In this document: positions 1-13,423 of the stretch, piece by piece
Numbering within the stretch: the first letter of the stretch is position 1
Layout of the letters: each line of letters opens with the position of its first letter
DNA from: Silene conica
Lineage: Eukaryota; Streptophyta; Magnoliopsida; Caryophyllales; Caryophyllaceae
Direction: 5' to 3'
Length of the DNA: 64,000 nucleotides
NCBI GenBank assembly: GCA_029255685.2
Contig: CM055315.2
Coordinates: forward strand, 44,125,705-44,189,704
Program-made: the position numbers and the translations under genes
Notes under the pieces: generated by a model
What the model was told of the DNA's origin: nothing
What the model saw: only the letters and a program-made list of their open reading frames with translations
Databases searched by the model: none

Positions 1-400
1 TTGCTCAAGGTTATAGTTGAAGTATGTGTAACCTTGAAAATATGATTCAAGGTTATAGCTGAAACTAGTATAACCTCGAGTATTACTCAAAGTTATGGCT
101 GAAGAGGTATAACCTTAAGTGCGAGTCAAAGTTATAGCTGATGTTAATATAACTTTGGGTTGCGAGTTAAAGTTATAGCTGAAGCTAATATAACTTTGAA
201 TTACGAGTTAAAGTTATAGCTGAGACTAACATAAACCTGAGGTATGACTCAAGGTTATGGTTGGTGCCAGTATAACTTTAGGTTCGTGTCAAGGTTTGGC
301 TAAGGTTACTATAACCTCAAGCCATATGTGGAAGTTATATTTGAGGTTAGTATAACCTCGCATCCATTACTTATGTTATAGTTAAAGTTACTATAACTTT
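1..400 (+). repeat. Hairpin array, GTTATA/TATAAC arms (LTR copy 1)
   Basis: About ten units, one every 40-60 bp. Each has a left arm like AAAGTTATA or AAGGTTATA, a roughly 12-16 nt spacer often starting GCTGA, and a right arm like TATAACTTT or TATAACCTT. Equivalent arrays lie at 5938-6337, 11875-12274 and 17812-18211. Confidence 0.85.
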
Positions 401-489
401 GGTTGTTTATACTTGATTCACATGTTCAGTTGTATTTAGTGATTGTATAATATTGTGTTTGCATATGTAGTTGGATACTTCTATGCATT

Positions 490-915
490 GAGTTGGACAG
501 TCAGTTAAACTGTTCTACTGTGTCGAGTCGTGATGTTATTCACGCATGAGATGGACAGTCAGTTAAACTGTTCTATTGTGTGTGCAGTCAGTTAAACTGT
601 GCAAGTGTTTGTTGGCTAGTCGAATAGATGACGGTAGTATCAGTTAAACACTAACGGAATGGATTAGTGCTGCCCTTCGGGGGTTTATTTGGTCTATGTT
701 CGGGGGTGGCCGGATTCGTCAGTTAAACGTTCTGGGTCCCGAGTGTCGTTCGATGTACAGTTAATGCATCGAGAGGTCTGGCCAGGTCTTAGGCATATAG
801 GCAGTGGTGATACGCTATACATAGTACCGTGGAGTATCAGTTAAATACTTCACACCCGACAGAGGCATCAGTTAAATGCTCTGTCAGCTAGAGTCATCAG
901 TTAAATGCTCTAGCG
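490..915 (+). repeat. Covarying-arm hairpin array, core CAGTTAA (LTR copy 1)
   Basis: Nine copies of the 7-nt core CAGTTAA start at 502, 560, 589, 641, 720, 758, 838, 869 and 898. Flanks differ between units but are complementary within each one: ACAGT/ACTGT, CGATGTA/TGCATCG, GGAGTAT/ATACTTC, AGAGgCAT/ATGCTCT, CTAGAGtCAT/ATGCTCTAG. Equivalent arrays lie at 6427-6852, 12364-12789 and 18301-18726. Confidence 0.88.
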
Positions 916-1551
916 GCGTTCGCTCTATTCGCTATGCTTTGATGCTAGCTTTGTGCCTTGTGTGCTTTGGATCGTGTGCTATTTGGTTTGTAAATGTTCA
1001 CAGTCTAGTGGTCGCGTAAGGTCTAGGTTCGTTTGGTTTCATTTGTCTGGTATTGAGAATATCATGGTATGGTAAGTTTGCTTTCATGTCATCTCATGTT
1101 TATATCCTCACATGATTGCCGTATTATGTCTTCAAATGATGGTAAGTTTGATTGGACTTTCATGAGTATAGATGATCTCGCATGTTTACTGATTTTTACA
1201 TTTCATTTGTTAATAATTGTTGGTTACATTCACTTGTTGTAAACATGACTGGGAGAGCATCTAGTTACTCCCGACTGATTGTCGACTCCCTTCTCAGGTT
1301 GTTCAGGTGGTCGCTGTTTGGTTGATGCTTGCTTGGGGAATGTGTGAAGCGAGCTTAATAAATTGTTTAGGACCTTTGCTTTAAGTTTTTAAGAACCTTT
1401 GAATAATGTATTAGTTTGGTTTTCGATTAGAGTATCGATCCGGATTTGGGTAAGGTGTTTCCGCCAACTTAACCCAGTTATCATTGAGTTACACTCTGAT
1501 ATTCATTTATATTATGTTTTTCCTTTGTTTTATAATCCGGATTGTTACAGT

Positions 1552-1563
1552 TGGTATCAGAGC
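1552..1563 (+). promoter_or_regulatory. Primer binding site, initiator Met tRNA (unit 1)
   Basis: TGGTATCAGAGC, complementary to the 3' end of plant initiator tRNA-Met, two bases after the LTR end. The same site occurs 5937 and 11874 bp further on (7489-7500, 13426-13437). It fixes the LTR boundary and plus-strand orientation. Confidence 0.93.
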
Positions 1564-4500
1564 GAACACGCTCCCAACTCTCGCGTAGTTTATGACTAAA
1601 ATTATATCGACTTAGTAAATGAGTGAGAGTAAATTGGGTAGAAACACTTAAGGACTTGTTTGTTTATGCCTTAATGTTTCATATGGTTGTTAATTATAGT
1701 ACATGTATTGTTCATCTACTTATTTGTTTATGCCTTAATATTTTGCATAGTTGTTAATTGTTTTACATGTGTGCTCATGTATTTGTTTGTTGTCCTTTAT
1801 TTTTCATAACATTACTTAATAATGTATTGAATGTATAATTCATTTACTTGTTTTATTATGCGTTAATGTTTCGTTTAATTAATAATTGTGTTATTTGCGT
1901 TATTTATTTGTTTATGTCTTAATGTTCATCGTTTTTAATTTAATCAAATCTACAGTTTATATATTGTGTTGTTCATGACTTAATGTTATGTTTCGTCATT
2001 AATTGTACAAAAATTTGTTGTTCATGTATAACTTTTTCGAGCATGCTCTGTTGATTTTAAAGACGGTTAATTCTGAAAATGTCTTTTGCATGATACGTCT
2101 TACATGTCTTTTTTTTTGTTATATGTTGGTCAAAACTTTTTTTCTTGATAACCCGAGCTTTACTCTTATCGTACTTTCATCCTTTTGGATTATTTGGTGA
2201 CATCGTCCTTGTTTGAGGTAATTTCGAGGCTGATCCCCTTGTTGTTTTTGAGGCATTAAGTTAGAATTGTTTGGAAAATTGGGATGTTCAGGTATGAAAG
2301 AAAAGTGCATTTATGAGTTTGGTAACGAGGCAGTTTACTTTGGTATTTGAGGTTGTTAAGAAGGAGTTAACTTTCGGATTCGAGGTTGTTGAGATGAAGT
2401 TTATTTTGGGAATAGTTGTTAGGATGGAATCTCATTTGGGATAAGTGGTTGTTAAGTTCTTTGTGTGTTTGAGGAATTCTTTTTTTTGAGAATAGAGAGT
2501 GAGTGAATGATATGTGGCATAAGACGTTAAATTGTGGTTTCATAGTTTCTCATGGAAGTGGGAGACATAATGAGTGGATTTATCTTATGAGATGATTTTG
2601 GAATATCGTGGCTTATGCTCTTAATGGTTGGAATTTTGGATTTTTGTCTTGTGTTAAAGGAAAGGTTATGCGAGTTATTTATGGATCGAAGATAGAACGA
2701 TATGAATGAACTGAATGTTATCATGGAGTTTAGATTGAGCACGTTGGGAATTTTAGAGATTTTGCTCGACTTTAATTGGAATATGATATTTGAGGATTGA
2801 GAATCCCTAATGATTTCTAGTGAGTTATGAAATGTTTGATGGTTTATCCGTTGAGGAGATATTGACTGATCGTACATATTAAAGGATTGAGTGAATGAGA
2901 TGAATTGTAATTTATGGGCTTGTGAGATGTTAATGTTAAAGTGTTCTAGCGTTGACTTGGTGAACGATCGTGTTGACGTTGTTTATAATGGATCGAGGTG
3001 TTCATCTTTTGAGGGTATACAAATTGTTATGGATTGATTCTTTAATTTGATTAGATGGAGTTCTTGAGAGTGAAAGGAGTTGAGAGTTGTTGGTCGTAAG
3101 AGTTGATGATCTTGAGAGTTGATAATTTGAGGAATGTAGTTAGTGATGATAAAGGGCCAGTTATATAGATATTTGTTGGCGTTGAGGTATTATGGTGATA
3201 TGATGAAAGGATGTTTTGAGACGTACCGTTGTGACCTTGAGTGATGATTGTACGAGAATTGTAAAACCTTGCTTATCGTGCTTTATTTACTTTATCTTAT
3301 CTTGAGGTGTCGTCGTGGTGTTTATAAATTTGTTTTGGAGTCGTCTATATATTCTTGTCATCCTTGCACGTGTCGACCATACCTCTTTTATTTGAGCCTT
3401 TAGACCAAAAGTTTCTTATTTATCTTTGTCCTCTGTTTATTTTATCTCTTGTTACTTTCTATTTGTTCTTTATTTCAACTTCAGTTCCTTCTTCTTTGAA
3501 GTTTTGTAATTATCCTCTTGACACTGGTTTATCATGAGCTTATACTTTCTAAAACTATGTTTTCGTTTGCTTTGTGATATTGCGCGAACATATTCGGTTT
3601 TGGTTTACAAGTTATTTATTCTTTTACGGTAACTTGAAAATGTTTGAAATATCTTTAGAGCTACTAGTGATCATCTCGTAGTGGAAGCTTGAATCCTTTC
3701 GTGAGGAATGTTAGATCTTTGAGTTTGATGTTTGGCTATTGGAGATTGAGAGCCTAGTGACATTTGGGAATGAGTATATGAATTAGAATTCCATATAGCG
3801 TTTTGGAGAAAGAGTATAAAAGGTCTTATATGAGGTTCGAAAGTTTGAGGATGTTATTAGTTTGATGGACATAGCTTTATACAGTGTTTTGGTGGATTCT
3901 CAATGGTAAGATTATGTTCATGAATGGTAGGCTGTAACTATGAATTGAGGTTATAAGATTAGTTTTTATATGAGTATGGGTGATGAGATTTGTATAGTGA
4001 TGTTGTTACGCTTTGATGGAAATGCGTTGTTGATGATACGTGTTCAAAGATAATAATTTGGGATCTAGCAGGTGTGACTGATGCTTAGGTGGTGAGTTTG
4101 AGGTTTGAGATTGATGACTTCAGATAGTATATATTTTGAGAATTTTCGAGAGTTTATATTGAAGTCTTTTGAGGTTAATAGTTGTGTATGGAAGTAAGTA
4201 CTACCAACTTTGAGGAAATTATGGTAGCACTAAATTTTAATGGCACTCGTGAATGGAAGAGTTTGCTTATTTGGAAGAGTTTCCTGGCTTTGAGATTATC
4301 TGTTTGAGGTTTTGGTCAATGTCATATTTTGTGGTGAATGGTAAGCTATATTTGAAGTGTTTGTTGAAAGTTATTTGGACTTGGAGAAATAGTAATAAGT
4401 TTTTGAGAGGTCATATATGTTGTTTAATCATGGTGAATGATGGTGGAGTAATGTTTGGAGTATGAGGACTAGAAGTTAGATAGTTCATGAGATGAAAGAG

Positions 4501-4886
4501 TACACATTTATGAGTGTACTACTTAATGGTTTTGAGTGAGCTTGGTGAAAGTGAGAAAACCTTGATGATTTAGTATGTGAGATGTAATGGTGTTTATGAG
4601 TGTTAACCACATGCTTAAAGGTGATGCATGTGTGAGAATATTGTGGCTTTACGATGAATAGATCGTATTGAGTTAAATGATTATTTTGGGTTGTGAGTAT
4701 GAGTTTGATATGTCTTTCGAGGTTGTAGGATATGTGAAGATGATAATAACATTAAGGATGTAGGATATCTCTTTATGGTTTGAGTGTTAATAAGGATCAG
4801 AGTGCGCAGCGGTTAGGATTCCGAGATGACTTTCGTTGATGATCACTTGTAATTCTTACCTTGTTTTGATCTTACGTTTGAAATTC

Positions 4887-4924
4887 AAGTTTCGAGGACG
4901 AAACTTCTTTTTAGGGGGTTAGAT
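4887..4924 (+). promoter_or_regulatory. Pre-PPT hairpin and polypurine tract (unit 1)
   Basis: Arms AAGTTTCG and CGAAACTT enclose AGGA (4887-4906), followed by a PPT containing TTTTAGGGGGTTAGA up to the LTR start at 4925. Copies are at 10824-10861 and 16761-16798. The PPT should prime plus-strand DNA synthesis. Confidence 0.8.
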
Positions 4925-7486
4925 TGTAACACCCCGTATTTTATAATAATATTTTATTATAAAAATATTTTATTTAATTAATTATTTCGAAGTTTATTAA
5001 TGGGTTTGGAAATATATATATTTATAGCTTCCGTTCTCTATTTAATTATTTCTCGTTTTGATCTACTTTTGGATGGGTTAAAATGTTCGTGCACAATTTT
5101 ATTATTTTAATTTAATATTTACTTTTCTATTTCAAGTTCTCCTTGCGTTTTAGTATGGCTCAATCAGATTTATAATCAGATAATCCATTGTATGAGCTAA
5201 TGGACCAAGAGCCCATTAGTTAATCTCCTTATAAATAGATTTAACCTAGCAAGCAACTAGGTCAAACCTTTTATTTTTCACGTGAAAGTGCCGCGCCACT
5301 TTCTCCCTCTTTCTCGTCTATTTTCTCTTCTTTCTCCCTTTAACTCCATTGTTGAATATCTTTTATTCTTCAAAACTCATACATAAATTATATTTTCACA
5401 ATCTTTGCTCTTACCTCTACAATATAATCTATTCAAAATATTTTATTGGCAATTATTTGTATGGACTTTTAGACCTACGTTTCGGGTCTCTTGTTTTGTG
5501 AGTAAAGAAGGAGATTTCTTTCCCTTTTGGCGTTTTCGAAAGAGTGACTGTTTGGTACAATTTCTATCACAAGGACTTGGATTTACGCTTTCTTTAAAGT
5601 TGATTTTTGGGGTTATTGACACGTCTTGGAGACAAGATCTTGTTAGTCGTATTCTTTATGGAGGTTTTCATTAATTGCTAAAAAGGTAACTAGGTGTTTC
5701 TCTTTTAATTGTGTTTATGCCAATTGATGTAATTAATATGATTTAATGATTGTTTGTACGATTAGTACATGTTTGATTATTTATTGTCATGAATTAATTA
5801 TGTCTCATATATTTATGTATGTTTTATTATCGTAATTGTGGATTGTAATGTGTTGATAAGTCGTTATGGGTGTCGCGTGCGCAACTAGGGTTCGCGAGGA
5901 AAACCCTAGATGGCGGCATGGCGAACGGCCAAGAGCATTGCTCAAGGTTATAGTTGAAGTATGTGTAACCTTGAAAATATGATTCAAGGTTATAGCTGAA
6001 ACTAGTATAACCTCGAGTATTACTCAAAGTTATGGCTGAAGAGGTATAACCTTAAGTGCGAGTCAAAGTTATAGCTGATGTTAATATAACTTTGGGTTGC
6101 GAGTTAAAGTTATAGCTGAAGCTAATATAACTTTGAATTACGAGTTAAAGTTATAGCTGAGACTAACATATACCTGAGGTATGACTCAAGGTTATGGTTG
6201 GTGCCAGTATAACTTTAGGTTCGTGTCAAGGTTTGGCTAAGGTTACTATAACCTCAAGCCATATGTGGAAGTTATATTTGAGGTTAGTATAACCTCGCAT
6301 CCATTACTTATGTTATAGTTAAAGTTACTATAACTTTGGTTGTTTATACTTGATTCACATGTTCAGTTGTATTTAGTGATTGTATAATATTGTGTTTGCA
6401 TATGTAGTTGGATACTTCTATGCATTGAGTTGGACAGTCAGTTAAACTGTTCTACTGTGTCGAGTCGTGATGTTATTCACGCATGAGATGGACAGTCAGT
6501 TAAACTGTTCTATTGTGTGTGTAGTCAGTTAAACTGTGCAAGTGTTTGTTGGCTAGTCGAATAGATGACGGTAGTATCAGTTAAACACTATCGGAATGAA
6601 TTAGTGCTGCCCTTCGGGGGTTTATTTGGTCTATGTTCGGGGGTGGCCGGATTCGTCAGTTAAACGTTCTGGGTCCCGAGTGTCGTTCGATGTACAGTTA
6701 ATGCATCGAGAGGTCTGGCCAGGTCTTAGGCATATAGGCAGTGGTGATACGCTATACATAGTACCGTGGAGTATCAGTTAAATACTTCACACCCGACAGA
6801 GGCATCAGTTAAATGCTCTGTCAGCTAGAGTCATCAGTTAAATGCTCTAGCGGCGCTCGCTCTATTCGCTATGCTTTGATGCTAGCTTTGTGCCTTGTGT
6901 GCTTTGGATCGTGTGCTATTTGGTTTGTAAATGTTCACGGTCTAGTGGTCGCGTAAGGTCTAGGTTCGTTTGGTTTCATTTGTCTGGTATTGAGAATATC
7001 ATGGTATGGTAAGTTTGCTTTCATGTCATCTCATGTTTATATCCTCACATGATTGCCGTATTATGTCTTCAAATGATGGTAAGTTTGATTGGACTTTCAT
7101 GAGTATAGATGATCTCGCATGTTTACTGATTTTTACATTTCATTTGTTAATAATTGTTGGTTACATTCACTTGTTGTAAACATGACTGGGAGAGCATCTA
7201 GTTACTCCCGACTGATTGTCGACTCCCTTCTCAGGTTGTTCAGGCGGTCGCTGTTTGGTTGATGCTTGCTTGGGGAATGTGCGAAGCAAGCTTAATAAAT
7301 TATTTAGGACCTTTGCATTAAGTTTTTAAGAACCTTTGAATAATGTATTAGTTTGGTTTTCGATTAGAGTATCGATCCGGATTTGGGTAAGGTGTTTCCG
7401 CCACCTTAACCCAGTTATCATTGAGTTACACTCTGATATTCATTTATATTATGTTTTTCCTTTGTTTTATAATCCGGATTGTTACA
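4925..7486 (+). repeat. LARD LTR copy 2 (complete, 2562 bp)
   Basis: Begins TGTAACACCCC after the PPT and ends TGTTACA before the primer site; terminal TGTAACA/TGTTACA are inverted repeats. A pyrimidine-rich stretch after about 5290 may mark the transcript leader. Hairpin arrays lie at 5938-6337 and 6427-6852. Confidence 0.93.
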
Positions 7487-10400
7487 GTTGGTATCAGAGC
7501 GAACACGCTCCCAACTCTCGCGTAGTTTATGACTAAAATTATATCGACTTAGTAAATGAGTGAGAGTAAATTGGGTAGGAACACTTAAGGACTTGTTTGT
7601 TTATGCCTTAATGTTTCATATGGTTGTTAATTATAGTACATGTATTGTTCATCTACTTATTTGTTTATGCCTTAATATTTTGCATAGTTGTTAATTGTTT
7701 TACATGTGTGCTCATGTATTTGTTTGTTGTCCTTTATTTTTCATAACATTACTTAATAATGTATTGAATGTATAATTCATTTACTTGTTTTATTATGCGT
7801 TAATGTTTCGTTTAATTAATAACTGTGTTATTTGCGTTATTTATTTGTTTATGTCTTAATGTTCATCGTTTTTAATTTAATCAAATCTACAGTTTATATA
7901 TTGTGTTGTTCATGACTTAATGTTATGTTTCGTCTTTAATTGTACAAAAATTTGTTGTTCATGTATAACTTTTTCGAGCATGCTCTGTTGATTTTAAAGA
8001 CAGTTAATTCTGAAAATGTCTTTTGCATGATACGTCTTACATGTCTTTTTTTTTGTTATATGTTGGTCAAAACTTTTTTTCGTGATAACCCGAGCTTTAC
8101 TCTTATCGTACTTTCATCCTTTTGGATTATTTGGTGACATCGTCCTTGTTTGAGGTAATTTCGAGGCTGATCCCCTTGTGGTTTTTGAGGCATTAAGTTA
8201 GAATTGTTTGGAAAATTGGGATGTTCAGGTATGAAAGAAAAGTGCATTTATGAGTTTGGTAACGAGGAAGTTTACTTTGGTATTTGAGGTTGTTAAGAAG
8301 GAGTTAACTTTCGGATTCGAGGTTGTTGAGATGAAGTTTATTTTGGGAATAGTTGTTAGGATGGAATCTCATTTGGGATAAGTGGTTGTTAAGTTCTTTG
8401 TGTGTTTGAGGAATTCTTTTTTTTGAGAATAGAGAGTGAGTGAATGATATGTGGCATAAGACGTTAAATTGTGGTTTCATAGTTTCTCATGGAAGTGGGA
8501 GACATAATGAGTGGATTTATCTTATGAGATGATTTTGGAATATCGTGGCTTATGCTCTTAATGGTTGGAATTTTGGATTTTTGTCTTGTGTTAAAGGAAA
8601 GGTTATGCGAGTTATTTATGGATCGAAGATAGAACGATATGAATGAACTGAATGTTATCATGGAGTTTAGATTGAGCACGTTGGGAATTTTAGAGATTTT
8701 GCTCGACTTTAATTGGAATATGATATTTGAGGATTGAGAATCCCTAATGATTTCTAGTGAGTTATGAAATGTTTGATGGTTTATCCGTTGAGGAGATATT
8801 GACTGATCGTACATATTAAAGGATTGAGTGAATGAGATGAATTGTAATTTATGGGCTTGTGAGATGTTAATGTTAAAGTGTTCTAGCGTTGACTTGGTGA
8901 ACGATCGTGTTGACGTTGTTTATAATGGATCGAGGTGTTCATCTTTTGAGGGTATACAAATTGTTATGGATTGATTCTTTAATTTGATTAGATGGAGTTC
9001 TTGAGAGTGAAAGGAGTTGAGAGTTGTTGGTCGTAAGAGTTGATGATCTTGAGAGTTGATAATTTGAGGAATGTAGTTAGTGATGATAAAGGGCCAGTTA
9101 TATAGATATTTGTTGGCGTTGAGGTATTATGGTGATATGATGAAAGGATGTTTTAAGACGTACCGTTGTGACCTTGAGTGATGATTGTACGAGAATTGTA
9201 AAACCTTGCTTATCGTGCTTTATTTACTTTATCTTATCTTGAGGTGTCGTCGTGGTGTTTATAAATTTGTTTTGGAGTCGTCTATATATTCTTGTCATCC
9301 TTGCACGTGTCGACCATACCTCTTTTATTTGAGCCTTTAGACCAAAAGTTTCTTATTTATCTTTGTCCTCTGTTTATTTTATCTCTTGTTACTTTCTATT
9401 TGTTCTTTATTTCAACTTCAGTTCCTTCTTCTTTGAAGTTTTGTAATTATCCTCTTGACACTGGTTTATCATGAGCTTATACTTTCTAAAACTATGTTTT
9501 CGTTTGCTTTGTGATATTGCGCGAACATATTCGGTTTTGGTTTACAAGTTATTTATTCTTTTACGGTAACTTGAAAATGTTTGAAATATCTTTAGAGCTA
9601 CTAGTGATCATCTCGTAGTGGAAGCTTGAATCCTTTCGTGAGGAATGTTAGATCTTTGAGTTTGATGTTTGGCTATTGGAGATTGAGAGCCTAGTGACAT
9701 TTGGGAATGAGTATATGAATTAGAATTCCATATAGCGTTTTGGAGAAAGAGTATAAAAGGTCTTATATGAGGTTCGAAAGTTTGAGGATGTTATTAGTTT
9801 GATGGACATAGCTTTATACAGTGTTTTGGTGGATTCTCAATGGTAAGATTATGTTCATGAATGGTAGGCTGTAACTATGAATTGAGGTTATAAGATTAGT
9901 TTTTATATGAGTATGGGTGATGAGATTTGTATAGTGATGTTGTTACGCTTTGATGGAAATGCGTTGTTGATGATACGTGTTCAAAGATAATAATTTGGGA
10001 TCTAGCAGGTGTGACTGATGCTTAGGTGGTGAGTTTGAGGTTTGAGATTGATGACTTCAGATAGTATATATTTTGAGAATTTTCGAGAGTTTATATTGAA
10101 GTCTTTTGAGGTTAAGAGTTGTGTATGGAAGTAAGTACTACCAACTTTGAGGAAATTATGGTAGCACTAAATTTTAATGGCACTCGTGAATGGAAGAGTT
10201 TGCTTATTTGGAAGAGTTTCCTGGCTTTGAGATTATCTGTTTGAGGTTTTGGTCAATATCATATTTTGTGGTGAATGGTAAGCTATATTTGAAGTGTTTG
10301 TTGAAAGTTATTTGGACTTGGAGAAATAGTAATAAGTTTTTGAGAGGTCATATATGTTGTTTAATCATGGTGAATGATGGTGGAGTAATGTTTGGAGTAT

Positions 10401-10861
10401 GAGGACTAGAAGTTAGATAGTTCATGAGATGAAAGAGTACACATTTATGAGTGTACTACTTAATGGTTTTGAGTGAGCTTGGTGAAAGTGAGAAAACCTT
10501 GATGATTTAGTATGTGAGATGTAATGGTGTTTATGAGTGTTAACCACATGCTTAAAGGTGATGCATGTGTGAGAATATTGTGGCTTTACGATGAATAGAT
10601 CGTATTGAGTTAAATGATTATTTTGGGTTGTGAGTATGAGTTTGATATGTCTTTCGAGGTTGTAGGATATGTGAAGATGATAATAACATTAAGGATGTAG
10701 GATATCTCTTTATGGTTTGAGTGTTAATAAGGATCAGAGTGCGCAGCGGTTAGGATTCCGAGATGACTTTCGTTGATGATCACTTGTAATTCTTACCTTG
10801 TTTTGATCTTACGTTTGAAATTCAAGTTTCGAGGACGAAACTTCTTTTTAGGGGGTTAGAT
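7487..10861 (+). mobile_element. LARD internal region 2, non-coding
   Basis: Near-identical to internal region 1 and without coding capacity. It carries private SNPs that regions 1 and 3 lack, such as CGTGATAACC near 8081 and CTTGTGGTTT near 8177, so it belongs to a different lineage from its two neighbours. Confidence 0.88.
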
Positions 10862-13423
10862 TGTAACACCCCGTATTTTATAATAATATTTTATTATAAA
10901 AATATTTTATTTAATTAATTATTTCGAAGTTTATTAATGGGTTTGGAAATATATATATTTATAGCTTCCGTTCTCTATTTAATTATTTCTCGTTTTGATC
11001 TACTTTTGGATGGGTTAAAATGTTCGTGCACAATTTTATTATTTTAATTTAATATTTACTTTTCTATTTCAAGTTCTCCTTGCGTTTTAGTATGGCTCAA
11101 TCAGATTTATAATCAGATAATCCATTGTATGAGCTAATGGACCAAAAGCCCATTAGTTAATCTCCTTATAAATAGATTTAACCTAGCAAGCAACTAGGTC
11201 AAACCTTTTATTTTTCACGTGAAAGTGCCGCGCCACTTTCTCCCTCTTTCTCGTCTATTTTCTCTTCTTTCTCCCTTTAACTCCATTGTTGAATATCTTT
11301 TATTCTTCAAAACTCATACATAAATTATATTTTCACAATCTTTGCTCTTACCTCTACAATATAATCTATTCAAAATATTTTATTGGCAATTATTTGTATG
11401 GACTTTTAGACCTACGTTTCGGGTCTCTTGTTTTGTGAGTAAAGAAGGAGATTTCTTTCCCTTTTGGCGTTTTCGAAAGAGTGACTGTTTGGTACAATTT
11501 CTATCACAAGGACTTGGATTTACGCTTTCTTTAAAGTTGATTTTTGGGGTTATTGACACGTCTTGGAGACAAGATCTTGTTAGTCGTATTCTTTATGGAG
11601 GTTTTCATTAATTGCTAAAAAGGTAACTAGGTGTTTCTCTTTTAATTGTGTTTATGCCAATTGATGTAATTAATATGATTTAATGATTGTTTGTACGATT
11701 AGTACATGTTTGATTATTTATTGTCATGAATTAATTATGTCTCATATATTTATGTATGTTTTATTATCGTAATTGTGGATTGTAATGTGTTGATAAGTCG
11801 TTATGGGTGTCGCGTGCGCAACTAGGGTTCGCGAGGAAAACCCTAGATGGCGGCATGGCGAACGGCCAAGAGCATTGCTCAAGGTTATAGTTGAAGTATG
11901 TGTAACCTTGAAAATATGATTCAAGGTTATAGCTGAAACTAGTATAACCTCGAGTATTACTCAAAGTTATGGCTGAAGAGGTATAACCTTAAGTGCGAGT
12001 CAAAGTTATAGCTGATGTTAATATAACTTTGGGTTGCGAGTTAAAGTTATAGCTGAAGCTAATATAACTTTGAATTACGAGTTAAAGTTATAGCTGAGAC
12101 TAACATATACCTGAGGTATGACTCAAGGTTATGGTTGGTGCCAGTATAACTTTAGGTTCGTGTCAAGGTTTGGCTAAGGTTACTATAACCTCAAGCCATA
12201 TGTGGAAGTTATATTTGAGGTTAGTATAACCTCGCATCCATTACTTATGTTATAGTTAAAGTTACTATAACTTTGGTTGTTTATACTTGATTCACATGTT
12301 CAGTTGTATTTAGTGATTGTATAATATTGTGTTTGCATATGTAGTTGGATACTTCTATGCATTGAGTTGGACAGTCAGTTAAACTGTTCTACTGTGTCGA
12401 GTCGTGATGTTATTCACGCATGAGATGGACAGTCAGTTAAACTGTTCTATTGTGTGTGTAGTCAGTTAAACTGTGCAAGTGTTTGTTGGCTAGTCGAATA
12501 GATGACGGTAGTATCAGTTAAACACTATCGGAATGAATTAGTGCTGCCCTTCGGGGGTTTATTTGGTCTATGTTCGGGGGTGGCCGGATTCGTCAGTTAA
12601 ACGTTCTGGGTCCCGAGTGTCGTTCGATGTACAGTTAATGCATCGAGAGGTCTGGCCAGGTCTTAGGCATATAGGCAGTGGTGATACGCTATACATAGTA
12701 CCGTGGAGTATCAGTTAAATACTTCACACCCGACAGAGGCATCAGTTAAATGCTCTGTCAGCTAGAGTCATCAGTTAAATGCTCTAGCGGCGCTCGCTCT
12801 ATTCGCTATGCTTTGATGCTAGCTTTGTGCCTTGTGTGCTTTGGATCGTGTGCTATTTGGTTTGTAAATGTTCACGGTCTAGTGGTCGCGTAAGGTCTAG
12901 GTTCGTTTGGTTTCATTTGTCTGGTATTGAGAATATCATGGTATGGTAAGTTTGCTTTCATGTCATCTCATGTTTATATCCTCACATGATTGCCGTATTA
13001 TGTCTTCAAATGATGGTAAGTTTGATTGGACTTTCATGAGTATAGATGATCTCGCATGTTTACTGATTTTTACATTTCATTTGTTAATAATTGTTGGTTA
13101 CATTCACTTGTTGTAAACATGACTGGGAGAGCATCTAGTTACTCCCGACTGATTGTCGACTCCCTTCTCAGGTTGTTCAGGTGGTCGCTGTTTGGTTGAT
13201 GCTTGCTTGGGGAATGTGCGAAGCGAGCTTAATAAATTATTTAGGACCTTTGCATTAAGTTTTTAAGAACCTTTGAATAATGTATTAGTTTGGTTTTCGA
13301 TTAGAGTATCGATCCGGATTTGGGTAAGGTGTTTCCGCCACCTTAACCCAGTTATCATTGAGTTACACTCTGATATTCATTTATATTATGTTTTTCCTTT
13401 GTTTTATAATCCGGATTGTTACA
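10862..13423 (+). repeat. LARD LTR copy 3 (complete)
   Basis: Same boundaries as copy 2 shifted by 5937 bp. It shares with copy 2 the variants CATATACCTG near 12108, GGAATGAATTAG near 12530 and GCGGCGCTCGC near 12787, which separate this pair from copies 1 and 4. Confidence 0.93.

Larger units (their letters stand above)
1..1549 (+). repeat. LARD LTR copy 1 (3' part only)
   Basis: Corresponds to the last 1549 bp of the 2562-bp LTR and ends GTTACA directly before a 2-nt spacer and primer site. It carries both hairpin arrays. It shares diagnostic SNPs with copy 4 rather than with copies 2 and 3 (see findings). Confidence 0.9.
1550..4924 (+). mobile_element. LARD internal region 1, non-coding
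   Basis: 3375 bp between primer site and polypurine tract. The longest open frames are about 60-116 codons, in scattered frames and with no retroelement motif; the 116-codon frame at 2527-2877 is antisense. The plus strand from about 2200 to 4800 is rich in G and T and poor in C, so stops are frequent. I see no gag, protease, RT, RNase H or integrase. It must be mobilised in trans if it moves at all. Confidence 0.85.

Noticed and set aside
2527..2877. 116-codon antisense frame repeated at 8464 and 14401
   Set aside because: Conserved only because the whole 5937-bp unit is. No domain, and it lies in the C-poor strand context that keeps antisense frames open.
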